A stretch of DNA of 64,000 nt, taken from contig JAJSAM010000030.1 in assembly GCA_024274785.1 (NCBI GenBank), forward strand, positions 91,168-155,167, written 5' to 3'. The notes beneath the pieces are model-generated. The model was not told the DNA's origin and made no database searches. It saw only the letters and a list, made by a program, of their open reading frames with translations. The DNA is from Planctomycetota bacterium (GTDB taxonomy: Bacteria; Planctomycetota; JAJSAM01). Shown here piece by piece: positions 30,933 to 40,407 of this stretch; position 1 is the first letter of the stretch, and each line of letters begins with the position of its first letter. Made by a program: the position numbers and the translations under genes.

Positions 30933-32108
30933 ATGATCGATCGAGCCACCCACCGGCAAAGCGTATTGCAGTTGCTTCACTGGAACCCGGTGGTCGCCCT
31001 GCTGGGAGCACGGCAGGTCGGAAAGACCACCCTGGCGCGGGACATTGCGGATCGCCATGAGGGGCCGGTGCGCGCTTTTGACCTTGAGGATCCGCATGAC
31101 CTGGCGTCACTCGCGGATCCAGTCCGAGTACTCGGGGAGTTGCGCGGGCTGGTGATCCTCGACGAGATCCAGAATCTGCCTGGAGTCTTCCCGGTCTTGC
31201 GCGTGCTCGCGGACCGCCCCGGCACGCCCGCACGGTTTCTCGTACTCGGGAGCGCATCCGAGTCGCTGCTCAGGCAGGGATCGGAATCGCTCGCCGGGAG
31301 GATCGCCTTTCACGAACTCGGGCCGCTCTCTCTCGACGAGACCGGGCTTTCGACCCTGAAAGCCCTCTGGTTGCGGGGAGGCTTCCCGCGGTCGTTTCTC
31401 GCCCCGGACGACGAGAAGAGTCTGCGATGGCGGCTCGATTTCGTGCGAACGTTCCTGCAGAGAGATCTCCCGCAGTTGGGAGTCAGGATCCCCGCGGCGA
31501 CGCTCGAGCGGTTCTGGTCGATGCTCGCGCACGTCCACGGACAGGTTTGGAACGGATCCAGGCTTGCGAGCGGCTTCGGCGCGTCACATACGACGGTACG
31601 CCGATGGCTCGACCTGCTTTGCGCCACACTGGTCGTCAGGCTGCTCAGACCGTGGCATGAGAACCTGGGAAAGCGGCAAGTGAAGTCCCCGAAGGTCTTC
31701 GTGGCGGACACCGGGCTCCTGCATGCCCTTCACGACATACCTTCCATCGAGAGACTGGAGGGGCACCCCGTCGTAGGACCGTCCTGGGAGTTCTTCGGAA
31801 TCGAGACCGTCGTCCGACGCCTCGGCGCGAGGCGCGACCAATGCTACTTCTGGGCCACGCATCAGGGTGCCGAGCTGGATCTGCTCATCGTCGCGGGCGG
31901 ACGCCGGCTCGGCTTCGAGTTCAAGCTGACATCGGCGCCGAGACTGACGCGGTCGATGCACATCGCCCTCGAAGATCTCGCGCTCGAAAGCCTGGTCGTC
32001 ATCCACGCCGGCCCGCGTGAGTTCCCGATGGCGGACCGGGTCACCGCCATTCCGCTGGCCCGGATCCTCGACATGGTCACACCGCTTTCCGCATGCAAGC
32101 CTCGCTGA
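30933..32108 (+). CDS. AAA family ATPase with DUF4143 domain
   Basis: A 391-residue protein of the AAA_14/DUF4143 family, widespread and often laterally moved. Walker A GARQVGKTT is at 25-33 and Walker B LVILDEIQN near 77-85; the C-terminal DUF4143 part has a nuclease-like core (GAELDLLIVAGGRRLGFEFK) with the E-L-D and E-x-K residues of restriction-endonuclease-like folds. The frame opens at 30885, but ATG at 30933 behind AAGG gives the usual family start (MIDRATHRQS). Surroundings are scarred, and a perfect palindrome follows the stop. Function in the family is not established. Confidence 0.9.
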   Translation: MIDRATHRQSVLQLLHWNPVVALLGARQVGKTTLARDIADRHEGPVRAFDLEDPHDLASLADPVRVLGELRGLVILDEIQNLPGVFPVLRVLADRPGTPARFLVLGSASESLLRQGSESLAGRIAFHELGPLSLDETGLSTLKALWLRGGFPRSFLAPDDEKSLRWRLDFVRTFLQRDLPQLGVRIPAATLERFWSMLAHVHGQVWNGSRLASGFGASHTTVRRWLDLLCATLVVRLLRPWHENLGKRQVKSPKVFVADTGLLHALHDIPSIERLEGHPVVGPSWEFFGIETVVRRLGARRDQCYFWATHQGAELDLLIVAGGRRLGFEFKLTSAPRLTRSMHIALEDLALESLVVIHAGPREFPMADRVTAIPLARILDMVTPLSACKPR

Positions 32109-32109
32109 A

Positions 32110-32142
32110 CTTCCTGATCCGCCCCGGGGGCGGATCAGGAAG
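32110..32142. terminator. perfect 33-nt palindrome after DUF4143 gene
   Basis: Left arm 32110-32125 and right arm 32127-32142 are perfectly complementary around one base (arms begin CTTCCTGATCCG and end CGGATCAGGAAG). It starts 1 nt after the stop. It can work as a bidirectional terminator; a mobile-element end is also possible. No T tract follows. Confidence 0.5.
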
Positions 32143-32242
32143 CTTGGGGGCCTTGGTAACTACCTCTCGTGGCAGCCCGGGCACAGGGCGGAATCGGGCT
32201 TCGAAAGGAGGGCCTGGTACAACGACTGGTGGGGAAGGTGGC

Positions 32243-32410
32243 AGGGCCCCGATCCACGATGGAGATGCGAACCCGCTCACCCTCACATCGGGCAACGATC
32301 GAGATCGGCCCGCATCCGGCGGCATACTTCAGGGCGTTGTCGAGGAGGTTCAGGACGGCGCGAGTCAGCGCCTCGGGATCCGTTCGGATCGCGGGCAGGC
32401 ATCGCGCTGC
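32243..32410 (-). pseudogene. histidine kinase HATPase fragment
   Basis: The gene-free 338 bp before recN contains, on the minus strand, a piece of a histidine-kinase ATPase domain: DPEALTRAVLNLLDNALKYA is a clear N box, and RVRISIVDRGP leads to the G1 box. The reading then loses similarity after DRGP, and upstream it is cut by recN. No start, no dimerisation helix and no G2 box remain. This is a decayed remnant whose original neighbour relations are unknown. Confidence 0.6.
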
Positions 32411-32446
32411 GACGGAGGGGGGGCGGATGGTATTCTCTCATCCACC

Positions 32447-34108
32447 ATGCTCGTGCACCTGAAAGTCCGGGACCTCGTGCTCATCGAAGAGCTCGATCTG
32501 CCGCTGGCGGCGGGGTTCAACGTGCTCACCGGAGAGACCGGCGCCGGGAAGAGCCTGGTCGCCACCGCCGTCGGGCTGCTGCTCGGACGCAAGGGGTCAT
32601 CGGACGTGGTTCGCCGGGGGGCGCGGGAAGCGGAAGTGGAGGGCCTCTTCGACATCTCCGACGAGCCGCAGGTCCGGGCCGTGCTCGAGGAGGCGGGGCT
32701 GCCCGTCTCCGACGAACTGCTGATTCGCCGGGTGTTGCCGGCCGCGGGGCGGCAGCGGTCGTTCGTCAACGGGCGGCTGGCCTCCCTGGCGGTCCTCTCC
32801 GAGCTGTCGCGGGACCTGGCCTCCTTCGTCGGGCAGCACGAACACCTCTCCCTGCTCGACCCCGCCCGCCAGCTCGAGCTGGTGGACGCATTCGGCGGGC
32901 TTTCCGGGGAGGTCGCCCGGATGGCCTTGTTGCACAACGCAAGCACCGCGGCGGCGGATCGCCACCGGAAACTCCGGGAGCAGGGCCGCGACCGGGCGAA
33001 GCGCATCGACTACCTCGCGTTCCAGGTGCGGGAGATCGACGACCTCGCGCCGGAGCCGGACGAGATCGACACGCTCGGCCGCGAGGTGGTGCGCCAGAAG
33101 CACCTCGAAGACCTGCTCGGCGCGGCCCGGCGCGCGGCCGATGGCCTTTACGAAATGGACGACTCGATCTGCGAGCGCCTGATCGCGCATGCCCGGGAGA
33201 TCGAGCGGGCCGCGCGGCACGACGAATCCCTCACCCCCGAAGCGGAATGCCTGCTCGCCGCGGCGGCGGAAGTGGAAGAGGCGGCGCGGCGTCTTTCCGC
33301 CTACGGCGAAGGGATGGAACCCGATCCGGATCGCCTCGACCGGGCCATCGAGCGCATGGAAGTGCTGAAGACTCTCGAGCGCAAGCACGGGATGGATCTG
33401 GCGGCCGTGCTCGGCCACCGGAACGTACTCGCCGCCGAACTCGACGATCTCTCGCACTTCGAAGAGGCCCTCGACGAAGCCCGCGCCGAGCTGGATCGCC
33501 GCGCCGCGCTGGCGCGAAAGCAGGCCACGAAGCTGACCATCGCCCGAGAGAAGGCCGGGGCCTTGCTCGCCCTCGCGGTCGGCGCCGAACTGGCGGATCT
33601 CAAACTTCCGGACGCCGGCTTTCGCACCGACCTCGCCCCCGCCGGAGACACGCCGGGCTCCACCGGCATCGACAAGGCGGAGTTCGTCGCCTCACTGAAC
33701 CCCGGCGAGGGCGCACACCCGCTTCGCGAAATCGCCTCCGGCGGAGAGCTGTCACGAATCATGCTGGCCATCCGGCGAGCTCTGGCGGGAGTCGGGCCGG
33801 TCGGCACGTACGTCTTCGACGAGGTGGACGCGGGCATCGGCGGTGCGGAAGCGGCGCTGGTCGGCCGCAAACTGCAGGAAGTGGCGAAGCACCACCAGGT
33901 GATCTGCATCACCCACCTTCCCCAGATCGCGGGGCTGGCGGACGCCCATTTCCGGGTGGGCAAACACCGGAAGAACGGCCGCACGGCGACTACCGTGGCC
34001 ACCCTGACCGATACGGAACGACTCGAGGAAGTGGCCCGGATGCTGTCCGGCGAGACTCCGACCGACCGCGCCCGGGCCGCCGCGGCGGATCTCATCTCCC
34101 CCGGTTGA
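32447..34108 (+). CDS. recN: DNA repair protein RecN
   Basis: A 553-residue SMC-like ATPase acting early in double-strand-break repair. N-terminal half-site MLVHLKVRDLVLIEEL is followed by Walker A GETGAGKS (29-36), FVGQHEHLSLLDPARQLELVD, a central coiled coil, the ABC signature ASGGELSRIMLAIR and Walker B YVFDEVDAGIGG. Length is normal. The open frame runs far upstream of the true start. ATG at 32447 has no ribosome site but TATTCT ten bases before it, again fitting a leaderless message. It is followed 17 bp later by the aminopeptidase gene. Confidence 0.97.
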   Translation: MLVHLKVRDLVLIEELDLPLAAGFNVLTGETGAGKSLVATAVGLLLGRKGSSDVVRRGAREAEVEGLFDISDEPQVRAVLEEAGLPVSDELLIRRVLPAAGRQRSFVNGRLASLAVLSELSRDLASFVGQHEHLSLLDPARQLELVDAFGGLSGEVARMALLHNASTAAADRHRKLREQGRDRAKRIDYLAFQVREIDDLAPEPDEIDTLGREVVRQKHLEDLLGAARRAADGLYEMDDSICERLIAHAREIERAARHDESLTPEAECLLAAAAEVEEAARRLSAYGEGMEPDPDRLDRAIERMEVLKTLERKHGMDLAAVLGHRNVLAAELDDLSHFEEALDEARAELDRRAALARKQATKLTIAREKAGALLALAVGAELADLKLPDAGFRTDLAPAGDTPGSTGIDKAEFVASLNPGEGAHPLREIASGGELSRIMLAIRRALAGVGPVGTYVFDEVDAGIGGAEAALVGRKLQEVAKHHQVICITHLPQIAGLADAHFRVGKHRKNGRTATTVATLTDTERLEEVARMLSGETPTDRARAAAADLISPG

Positions 34109-34125
34109 GCACAGGAGCAGCCCCC

Positions 34126-35514
34126 ATGCAGCAGATGCCTTCGATCCCCCCCGACGCCCTCGAGGTGCATCGTGAACGCGTGGCCGGGAGCTGGAACATC
34201 CTGGACGGCGGGGTCCTGGTGGCCGCGGGCCTTCCCGTACCGATCGCCGGGACGGACGGCTGCCACGATTTTCACGTCCACGGGGATCACTTCTACCTGA
34301 CCGGGATGAACGTGCCAGGGCAGGTGCTGGCCTTCGATCCCGATGACGGCTTTACGTTCTTCGCGCGCATGAGCGCCAGTGATGACCGGGTCTGGGAAGG
34401 GAGCCCGCCGAGCCTCGACACGGTGCGGGGCTGGACCGGCCTCGAACGCGTATTCCCGCGGGAGGCGCTGTTCGCCTGGATCGAGGCGCGCCGGCAGAAC
34501 CCCATCGCCGTCCTCGGCAACCGGGACATCCTCACCTCCCCGGCAGGGTACGAAGTGCCGGAGCTCGATGAATTGTGGCTCACGGAAGACACCGGCCGCA
34601 CCGCCCGTCTGGCGCACCACATCGCCGCGGCGCGCCGCGTGAAGGACCCCGCCGAGTTGAAGGTGATGCGCGATTCGGCCGCGGCCTGCCGGGCCGGCCA
34701 CCTCCGGGCCATGCGGATGGCCACGCAGGGGATGACGGAGCGGGAACTCGCGGTGGAGATCGAAGCGGAGTTCCGGCGGAGAGGCGCCCGGCGTCCGGCC
34801 TATCACACCATCGTCGCCGCCGGCCGAAACGGCGCGGTCCTGCACTGCACCCCCACCGACAAGCCGTTCCGGAACGGCGAACTCGTGACCGTCGATGCGG
34901 GGGCCGAAGTCGACGGCTACATGAGCGACGTCACCAGGAGCTTTCCAGTGAGCGGCGTCTTCACCCCGGAGCAGAGAGACATCTACAGCCTGCTGCTGGC
35001 GGTGCAGGAGGCGGCGGTAAACACGGTCCGGCCGGGTGTCGAGTTTCGCGAGTTGCACCTGATGGTCTGCGTGGAACTGGCGCGGGGGCTCGTCGACCTC
35101 GGCATTCTCACGGGCGCCCCGGAGAGTCTGGTGGAACGGGACGCCCACGCCCTCTTCTTCCCCCACGGCCTCGGTCACATGATCGGCATCGCCACCCACG
35201 ATGTCGGCGGCTACCTCGCGGATCGACAGCCGAGCGACCGGTTCGGGCTCAAGTGGCTCCGTATGGATCAGCCGCTGAAGCCCGGCCACGTCGTCACCAT
35301 CGAGCCCGGCCTCTACTTCATCGAGGCGCTCCTGACGGATTCGAAGCGGCGCGAGGAGTTTGCCGACGCCGTGAACTTCGACGCCGCCGAGCGCCTGCTC
35401 GACTTCGGCGGCATCCGCATCGAGGACGATGTGATCTGCACGGAGGACGAGCCGGAGGTCCTGACCGCGGGGATCCCCAAGACCATCGACGACCTGGAGG
35501 CCGCGTGTCGCTGA
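34126..35514 (+). CDS. Xaa-Pro aminopeptidase (M24B)
   Basis: A 462-residue metallopeptidase releasing an N-terminal residue ahead of proline. The N-terminal AMP_N-type domain (HGDHFYLTGMNVPGQVLAF) precedes the pita-bread catalytic domain with all five ligands of the dinuclear metal centre visible: Asp in TVDAGAE, Asp in MSDVTRSF, His in GLGHMIG, Glu in TIEPGLYF and Glu in IRIEDDV. ATG at 34126 has AGGAGC nine bases before. The gene overlaps the next one by 10 bp, which suggests co-translation. Confidence 0.94.
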   Translation: MQQMPSIPPDALEVHRERVAGSWNILDGGVLVAAGLPVPIAGTDGCHDFHVHGDHFYLTGMNVPGQVLAFDPDDGFTFFARMSASDDRVWEGSPPSLDTVRGWTGLERVFPREALFAWIEARRQNPIAVLGNRDILTSPAGYEVPELDELWLTEDTGRTARLAHHIAAARRVKDPAELKVMRDSAAACRAGHLRAMRMATQGMTERELAVEIEAEFRRRGARRPAYHTIVAAGRNGAVLHCTPTDKPFRNGELVTVDAGAEVDGYMSDVTRSFPVSGVFTPEQRDIYSLLLAVQEAAVNTVRPGVEFRELHLMVCVELARGLVDLGILTGAPESLVERDAHALFFPHGLGHMIGIATHDVGGYLADRQPSDRFGLKWLRMDQPLKPGHVVTIEPGLYFIEALLTDSKRREEFADAVNFDAAERLLDFGGIRIEDDVICTEDEPEVLTAGIPKTIDDLEAACR

Positions 35515-36620
35515 AATTCTCCCTGCGGCGCCCCATCCTCCTCTTGAAGGATCTCGTCGTTGATCGCGACGAGCCGGGCCTCGATGCCCTCCGTGAGATC
35601 GACGATCCGGAGCGGTTCGTGTGGGAGATCCTGCCGCACGCCGCACGAACGTTCTCGGCCTGCATCGCGCTCCTGCCGACGAGCCCGGCCCGGGCTTCCG
35701 CCGTCGCGTATCTCTACTGCCGGGTGCTCGACACCTACGAGGACCTCTCCCCCGACCGCGAGACGACCGATCGTACTCTCGCCGCCTTTGCCGCGCGCCT
35801 CGAGAGCGATCCCCCGGCCCCGGCCCCGGCCCTGGTGACCGGGAAGGCCGTCGACAAGCGGGATCGGGCGCACCTCCTGCTGGTTGAAAAATGCGACCTG
35901 GTGGACCGGATGTACCTGACGCTGCCGGATGAGGTCCGGGCGCTGGTGCGCGATCTCGTCACCGACATGGCGAAGGGCATGCGCTGGTCGGCGACGGCCT
36001 TCGAGAAACAGGGCGGCGTGCTCGAAGACGAGGCGCAGGTGATGCGCTACTGCCGGGCGGTGATCGGCAACCCGGTGGTCTTCGTCGTCCGGCTGATGCG
36101 GTACTTCCGGTCCCGACGGACCGACCTCGAACCGGAGCTTCGCGAACATTCCATGCGCTCCGGAGAGATGGTGCAACTGGCGAACATCACGCGCGACATC
36201 GAAAAGGACCTCGTGCGCGGCATCGCCTACGTCCCGGAACTCCGCCCCGATCTGGGCCGGCGCGACCTCACCGACCCGGCACTCCGTAAACGGATCCGGA
36301 TCGCCCGGCAGACCCTGCTCCGGATGGCGCTGGTGCGCGCTCCCTCCTACGGCGAATTGACAAGAGCCATGGATGGAAACCGGGTGAGCATGGCGCGCGC
36401 CTCCGCGGTCCTGATGCTCCTGTTCACCGATCGGCACTATCGATCGACGGCGCGCCGCGTCGGTCTGCCATCCTGGCCCGGTCGCGCCTCGAGCCTGTCT
36501 CTCATCCTCCAGACCCTGCCGACGATCTTCTCCCGCCACCGGGCCGGTGCGATCCAGAGCCGGGTCGAGCGGGATTTTGCCCGTGCGGCCTTTCGAGCCG
36601 GGGCGCGGGCATCGAGGTAG
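35505..36620 (+). CDS. squalene/phytoene synthase family protein
   Basis: A 371-residue all-alpha prenyl synthase joining two prenyl diphosphates head to head. The two Asp-rich substrate/Mg sites are visible: YCRVLDTYED (near 66-75) and NITRDIEKD (near 228-236), with RYCRAVIGNP and RGIAYVP as family segments. The first motif is closer to squalene-synthase types than to phytoene synthases. GTG at 35505 is preceded by GGAGG and overlaps the aminopeptidase end. A squalene product would fit with cyclase-repeat proteins in the window, but the latter is exported, so a pathway link is not supported. Confidence 0.88.
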   Translation: MSLKFSLRRPILLLKDLVVDRDEPGLDALREIDDPERFVWEILPHAARTFSACIALLPTSPARASAVAYLYCRVLDTYEDLSPDRETTDRTLAAFAARLESDPPAPAPALVTGKAVDKRDRAHLLLVEKCDLVDRMYLTLPDEVRALVRDLVTDMAKGMRWSATAFEKQGGVLEDEAQVMRYCRAVIGNPVVFVVRLMRYFRSRRTDLEPELREHSMRSGEMVQLANITRDIEKDLVRGIAYVPELRPDLGRRDLTDPALRKRIRIARQTLLRMALVRAPSYGELTRAMDGNRVSMARASAVLMLLFTDRHYRSTARRVGLPSWPGRASSLSLILQTLPTIFSRHRAGAIQSRVERDFARAAFRAGARASR

Positions 36621-36632
36621 AATCGAGACACT

Positions 36633-38105
36633 ATGAAGAAGCCCCTCTGTCTCCTCCTGGCCATCCTCCTGTTCGGATCGATGGCTTTCTCGCAGAGCTT
36701 CCGTGACGCGAAGAAGCAGTTCGATGCCGCTTACAAGCCCGATGTCGAACCGGCGGAGCGGCTGGCCGCGGTCGAAGCCGTCGGCGCCTACGACTACAAG
36801 GACGCGGCCAGGCTCCTGCTCTCCGGTATCGGAAAATCCCAGGAGATCGTCGAACCCATGCAGGAGTTCCAGCGCCAGTTGGTGGAGGGGGACGGCTGGA
36901 AAATCATGGGCCGCGACCCCGGCCCGGAGTTGCTTCGGCTGAAAAACGCCATCGACGCCGAATTGAAGGTCATCGACGCGATTTTCCAGGCGCTGGTCAA
37001 GATGGACGGCGCGCCGACGATGGCCTGGTTCGTGAAGGGAGGCCTGTTCCGGGAGAAGCACTGGAAATCCCGGGAGACCGTGGCGCTGGTGCTCCGTGAG
37101 AAGGCCGACCCGGACACGATCGAGCCGTTGACGAGAGCGCTTCGGGACAAGGATGCCCGCGTCCGGACCGCGGTCGCGCTGGCCCTCGGAAGGCTCTCCG
37201 CGCACGAGGCCACCGAGGACCTGGTGACGCTGCTCCGGGACAAGTCCTGGACGGTGCGGGCGGCCGTGGTCGAAGCGCTCGGGGAGATCGGAACGAAGGA
37301 GGTCGTCGGGCCGCTGATCGCTCGGATCGGGAAGGAGAACGGGCGCATCAGGGAGGACATCGCGGACGTTCTGAACAAGCTCACCGGCATGAAGTTCGGA
37401 ACCGTCGCGGAGTCCTGGGAGCGGTGGTGGGAAGAGCACCTGGAGGAGTACCTCGGCAGCCCCGAGTTCAAGACCGGGACCGATCCCGAGGATGACCCGG
37501 CGGAGCCCGGGCCGGAGGATGAAGACTACTACGGGCTCCCGATCCGCACTCGCGCGGCGATCTTCATCATCGACATCTCCGAGTCGATGTCCTACTCGGC
37601 GGTGAAGTTCCAGGACAAACCGAAGCCGGGGGAGATCTCGCGGCTCGAACTGGCGAAGCGGGAGGCGCTGCGAGCGCTGCGCCACTTCGGGAAGAACAGC
37701 AGCTTCTCCCTGATCGCCTTCAACGACCGGGTCTTCATGTGGAAGAAGAACCTCGTCGCCGGCAATCGCAGGAACCGCGACGCCGCGGAAGCCTGGGTGC
37801 GCAACCTCAAGCCCGCTTCCACCACGAACATCTACGCCGCGCTGCAGGTCGCCTTCCGCATGGCCGGCACGGGTCTGGCCGACAAGACGTACGGCCTCTC
37901 GGCGGACACGATCTTCCTGATGTCGGACGGCTCCCCCACCAATGCCGACAGCAGCGCGGACGACTGGACCAAGATCACCCGGGCGTGCCGCGAGTGGAAC
38001 AAACTCGGCCGGATCCGCATCCACACCATCGGACTGAAGGGGCACAACGTCGAGTTCATGTCGACGCTGGCCCGAGAGAACGGCGGACGGTACGTGTCGC
38101 GATGA
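36633..38105 (+). CDS. exported HEAT-repeat and von Willebrand factor A protein
   Basis: A 490-residue exported protein. Signal peptide (LCLLLAILLFGSMAFSQ), HEAT-like helices (about 140-260; ALRDKDARVRTAVALALGRL, LLRDKSWTVRAAVVEALGEI), an acidic linker and a VWA domain (about 300-490). The metal-ion site DISES within IIDISESMS (near 313) and FLMSDGSPTNAD are present, so it should bind a divalent cation and a protein partner. This architecture is common in Planctomycetota and uncharacterised. TAGAAT lies nine bases before the ATG and no ribosome site is seen. It follows the prenyl synthase by 12 bp. Confidence 0.88.
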   Translation: MKKPLCLLLAILLFGSMAFSQSFRDAKKQFDAAYKPDVEPAERLAAVEAVGAYDYKDAARLLLSGIGKSQEIVEPMQEFQRQLVEGDGWKIMGRDPGPELLRLKNAIDAELKVIDAIFQALVKMDGAPTMAWFVKGGLFREKHWKSRETVALVLREKADPDTIEPLTRALRDKDARVRTAVALALGRLSAHEATEDLVTLLRDKSWTVRAAVVEALGEIGTKEVVGPLIARIGKENGRIREDIADVLNKLTGMKFGTVAESWERWWEEHLEEYLGSPEFKTGTDPEDDPAEPGPEDEDYYGLPIRTRAAIFIIDISESMSYSAVKFQDKPKPGEISRLELAKREALRALRHFGKNSSFSLIAFNDRVFMWKKNLVAGNRRNRDAAEAWVRNLKPASTTNIYAALQVAFRMAGTGLADKTYGLSADTIFLMSDGSPTNADSSADDWTKITRACREWNKLGRIRIHTIGLKGHNVEFMSTLARENGGRYVSR

Positions 38106-38120
38106 AGCGTATACCCCTCC

Positions 38121-38846
38121 ATGTTTCGTGACCGCACCGTCGTGCTCATCATCCCCGCCCTCGATGAGGAGGAGGCGCTGCCTCCCGTGATCCGGGCGGT
38201 GGATCGGAAGATCGTCGATCGGGTCATGATCGGGGACAACGGGTCCACCGACCGCACCGCGGAGCTTTCGCGGGATGCGGGGGCTGAGGTCGTTCTCGAG
38301 CCGCGGCGCGGATATGGCAGCGCGTGCCTTGCGGCGTTGGCCGCCGCGCCGGACGCGGACCTCTACGCGTTCATGGACGGAGACGGGAGCGACGACCCCG
38401 CCGATCTGCCGGCGCTGCTCTCGGCGCTCCTCGATCGCAAGGCGGATCTGGTCATCGGCTCCCGGGTGCTCGGCGGCGCGGAGAAGGGTGCGCTGACGCC
38501 GGTGCAGCGCTTCGGGAACTTCCTGACGTGTGGGCTGGTGCGGCTGTTCTGGGGAGTTCGCTACACCGACCTCGGTCCCTTCCGGGTCGTGACGCGCGAC
38601 GCTCTCGATCGTCTCGACATGCGCGACCCCGACTTCGGGTGGACCATCGAGATGCAGGTGAAAGCCGCGCAGCAGGGCATGAAGGTCATCGAGCTCCCGG
38701 TCCGGCGCCTGGTCCGGGCGGCGGGGAAGTCGAAGGTCTCCGGCTCGATCAGAGGCTCGTTCCTGGCCGGCAGGCGGATCCTCGGCTACGTCTTCGCAGC
38801 ACGTTTTCTGCGGAAGGGGCAACACCTGCGACATGAGGGAGTGTAG
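38121..38846 (+). CDS. family 2 glycosyltransferase (DPM/DPG synthase-like)
   Basis: A 241-residue GT-A enzyme probably using a nucleotide sugar and a polyprenyl phosphate or similar acceptor. It has VVLIIPALDEEEALPPVIRA, GDNGSTDRTAE, the metal-binding MDGDGSDDP, and GSRVLGGAEKGALTPVQRFGN. No transmembrane tail beyond a weak hydrophobic segment near the C-terminus. TATACC lies five bases before the ATG and there is no ribosome site. The following lipoprotein gene is 6 bp away and in the same frame after a TAG stop. Confidence 0.9.
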   Translation: MFRDRTVVLIIPALDEEEALPPVIRAVDRKIVDRVMIGDNGSTDRTAELSRDAGAEVVLEPRRGYGSACLAALAAAPDADLYAFMDGDGSDDPADLPALLSALLDRKADLVIGSRVLGGAEKGALTPVQRFGNFLTCGLVRLFWGVRYTDLGPFRVVTRDALDRLDMRDPDFGWTIEMQVKAAQQGMKVIELPVRRLVRAAGKSKVSGSIRGSFLAGRRILGYVFAARFLRKGQHLRHEGV

Positions 38847-38852
38847 AGAGTC

Positions 38853-39392
38853 ATGAGAAACACGCTGTGGATCGTGCCCGTCCTGCTCGCCGCCGCCTGC
38901 GGTGCGAAGGATCCCGGGAGGAAGGATGAATCCATGTTCAGCATCGGGAGCCCGGCATTCGGGATGAATGAGGCGATCCCGCGGATGTACACCGGGGACG
39001 GAGAGGACGCGTCGCCGCCGCTCAGCATCAGCCACGTTCCAGAGGGGGCGGTGGAGCTGGCGCTGATCGTGGACGACCCGGACGCTCCGACCCCCAGTCC
39101 CTGGGTGCACTGGGTGGCCTTCGGGATCCCCGTGGATACGACCCGCATCCCGGAGGGCGGGCTACCCGCCGGAACCATCCGTGAGGGAAGGAACAGCTGG
39201 GCCGGTGGGAAGACGATCGGATACCGGGGCCCGCAGCCTCCATCCGGCACGCACCGGTACTTCTTCCGCCTCTACGCGCTGGACGCAGAGATCACCCTCT
39301 CCGCCGGCGCCACCAAAGAGGAGTTGCAGGAGGCCATGGAAGGACACATCCTCGCAAGAGCGGAGCTGATCGGCCTCTACTCGGCGAAGTGA
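38853..39392 (+). CDS. YbhB/YbcL-type PEBP lipoprotein
   Basis: A 179-residue phosphatidylethanolamine-binding-protein/Raf-kinase-inhibitor-like protein. A lipoprotein signal (LWIVPVLLAAACGAKDP) is followed by the family fold: MYTGDGEDASPPLSI, LIVDDPDAPTPSPWVHWV with the anion-pocket D-P-D-A-P, and YRGPQPPSGTHRYFFRLYAL. Bacterial relatives are of unknown function; small-ligand binding is likely. It is probably in the outer or inner membrane facing the periplasm. Confidence 0.92.
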   Translation: MRNTLWIVPVLLAAACGAKDPGRKDESMFSIGSPAFGMNEAIPRMYTGDGEDASPPLSISHVPEGAVELALIVDDPDAPTPSPWVHWVAFGIPVDTTRIPEGGLPAGTIREGRNSWAGGKTIGYRGPQPPSGTHRYFFRLYALDAEITLSAGATKEELQEAMEGHILARAELIGLYSAK

Positions 39393-39535
39393 TCGGTCCG
39401 GGTGGACGGGATGACTTGCAGAGAACGCGTTGTCCCGACGGCCTGCTGGTATGGACAGACCGTTCAACATGAAAACCTCGGCGGGCCGAAAAGGGCGGTT
39501 GGCCCGGGAAACCGGCGAGGCCGCATCGACGGTCG

Positions 39536-40309
39536 CTAACCCAGAAAGCCCTGCCGCTTCAGCATGGCCAGGATCTCGGCGCTGATAGCCTCGTTGCCTT
39601 CCTTCGTGTACTTGAGCGTGGTGTAAACCTGCGCCAGGTTCCTTACTCCGCTCTCCCGCATGCGCTCAGCCAGTTCGGGAAAGTCCTGGTAGCGCTTCCA
39701 GCCCTCCGTCTCACGCTCCCGGTAGGTCTCCCGAATGCCCGCATCGTCGAGATCGACGAAGCGCTCCTCGTGGACGATGGAAGCCAGAGGCAGGCGGTCG
39801 CGCAACTCCGGCTCTTCGTCCGGATAACCCAGTACCAGGGTCGTGGCCGGAAAAACTCCCGTGGGCAGTTCAAAGAACTCAATGAGCTTTTCCGTGGCGC
39901 AGATCGTCGTGCCCATGTAGCAGATGCCGAGGCCCCGGGTCTCGGCCGCGAGCGCGGCGTTCTGGGCGGCGATGAGCGCATCAGCGAAGGCCACCAGGAA
40001 GCTGAGGAAGTTGTCGTAGCCCGGTTCGGCTTCGCTGAGACGGCACCAGCGACTCATGCGCCGCCAGTCCGCGACGAAGGTGAGCAGCAAGGGCGCCTCG
40101 AGGATCATCTCCTGCTCATAGTGCATGGCGTGGAGCGCGCGTCGACGTGCGGCGTCGCGGGTGACGATGATGCTGTAGGTCTGCATGTTGCCGCTGGTGG
40201 AGGCGCGGGTCGCCGCGTTGAGGATCTCCTCGAGGAGTTTCTCCGGCACGGGGTCGGGCCGGTAACTGCGTATGGAGCGGTGGGCGAGCATCTGGGCGAC
40301 GGCATCCAT
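39536..40309 (-). CDS. NfsA/FRase-type nitroreductase
   Basis: A 257-residue FMN-dependent, probably NAD(P)H-using oxidoreductase. The opening HRSIRSYRPDPVPEKLLEEI and NAATRASTSGNMQTYSIIV carry the FMN phosphate-binding residues; GLGICYMGTTICATEKLIEFF and LVLGYPDEEPELRDRLPL are typical of the NfsA subgroup. ATG at 40309 was chosen because AGGAG lies seven bases before it; the longer frame starting near 40441 lacks such a site. Physiological substrate is unknown (flavins, quinones or nitro compounds). Confidence 0.9.
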   Translation of the reverse strand: MDAVAQMLAHRSIRSYRPDPVPEKLLEEILNAATRASTSGNMQTYSIIVTRDAARRRALHAMHYEQEMILEAPLLLTFVADWRRMSRWCRLSEAEPGYDNFLSFLVAFADALIAAQNAALAAETRGLGICYMGTTICATEKLIEFFELPTGVFPATTLVLGYPDEEPELRDRLPLASIVHEERFVDLDDAGIRETYRERETEGWKRYQDFPELAERMRESGVRNLAQVYTTLKYTKEGNEAISAEILAMLKRQGFLG

Positions 40310-40407
40310 GGCACTCTCCTGGTCGGGAATCCGGGCCAGCATAGCGAGATCACGAGCGATGGGGTAGTCAGCGAGCATGGACTCGAGCCGAAAGATGCGC
40401 CCCGGGC

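Noticed and set aside
32017..34125. Plus-strand frame extending the aminopeptidase upstream
   Set aside because: Overlaps recN in another frame; the aminopeptidase has its own ribosome site at 34112.
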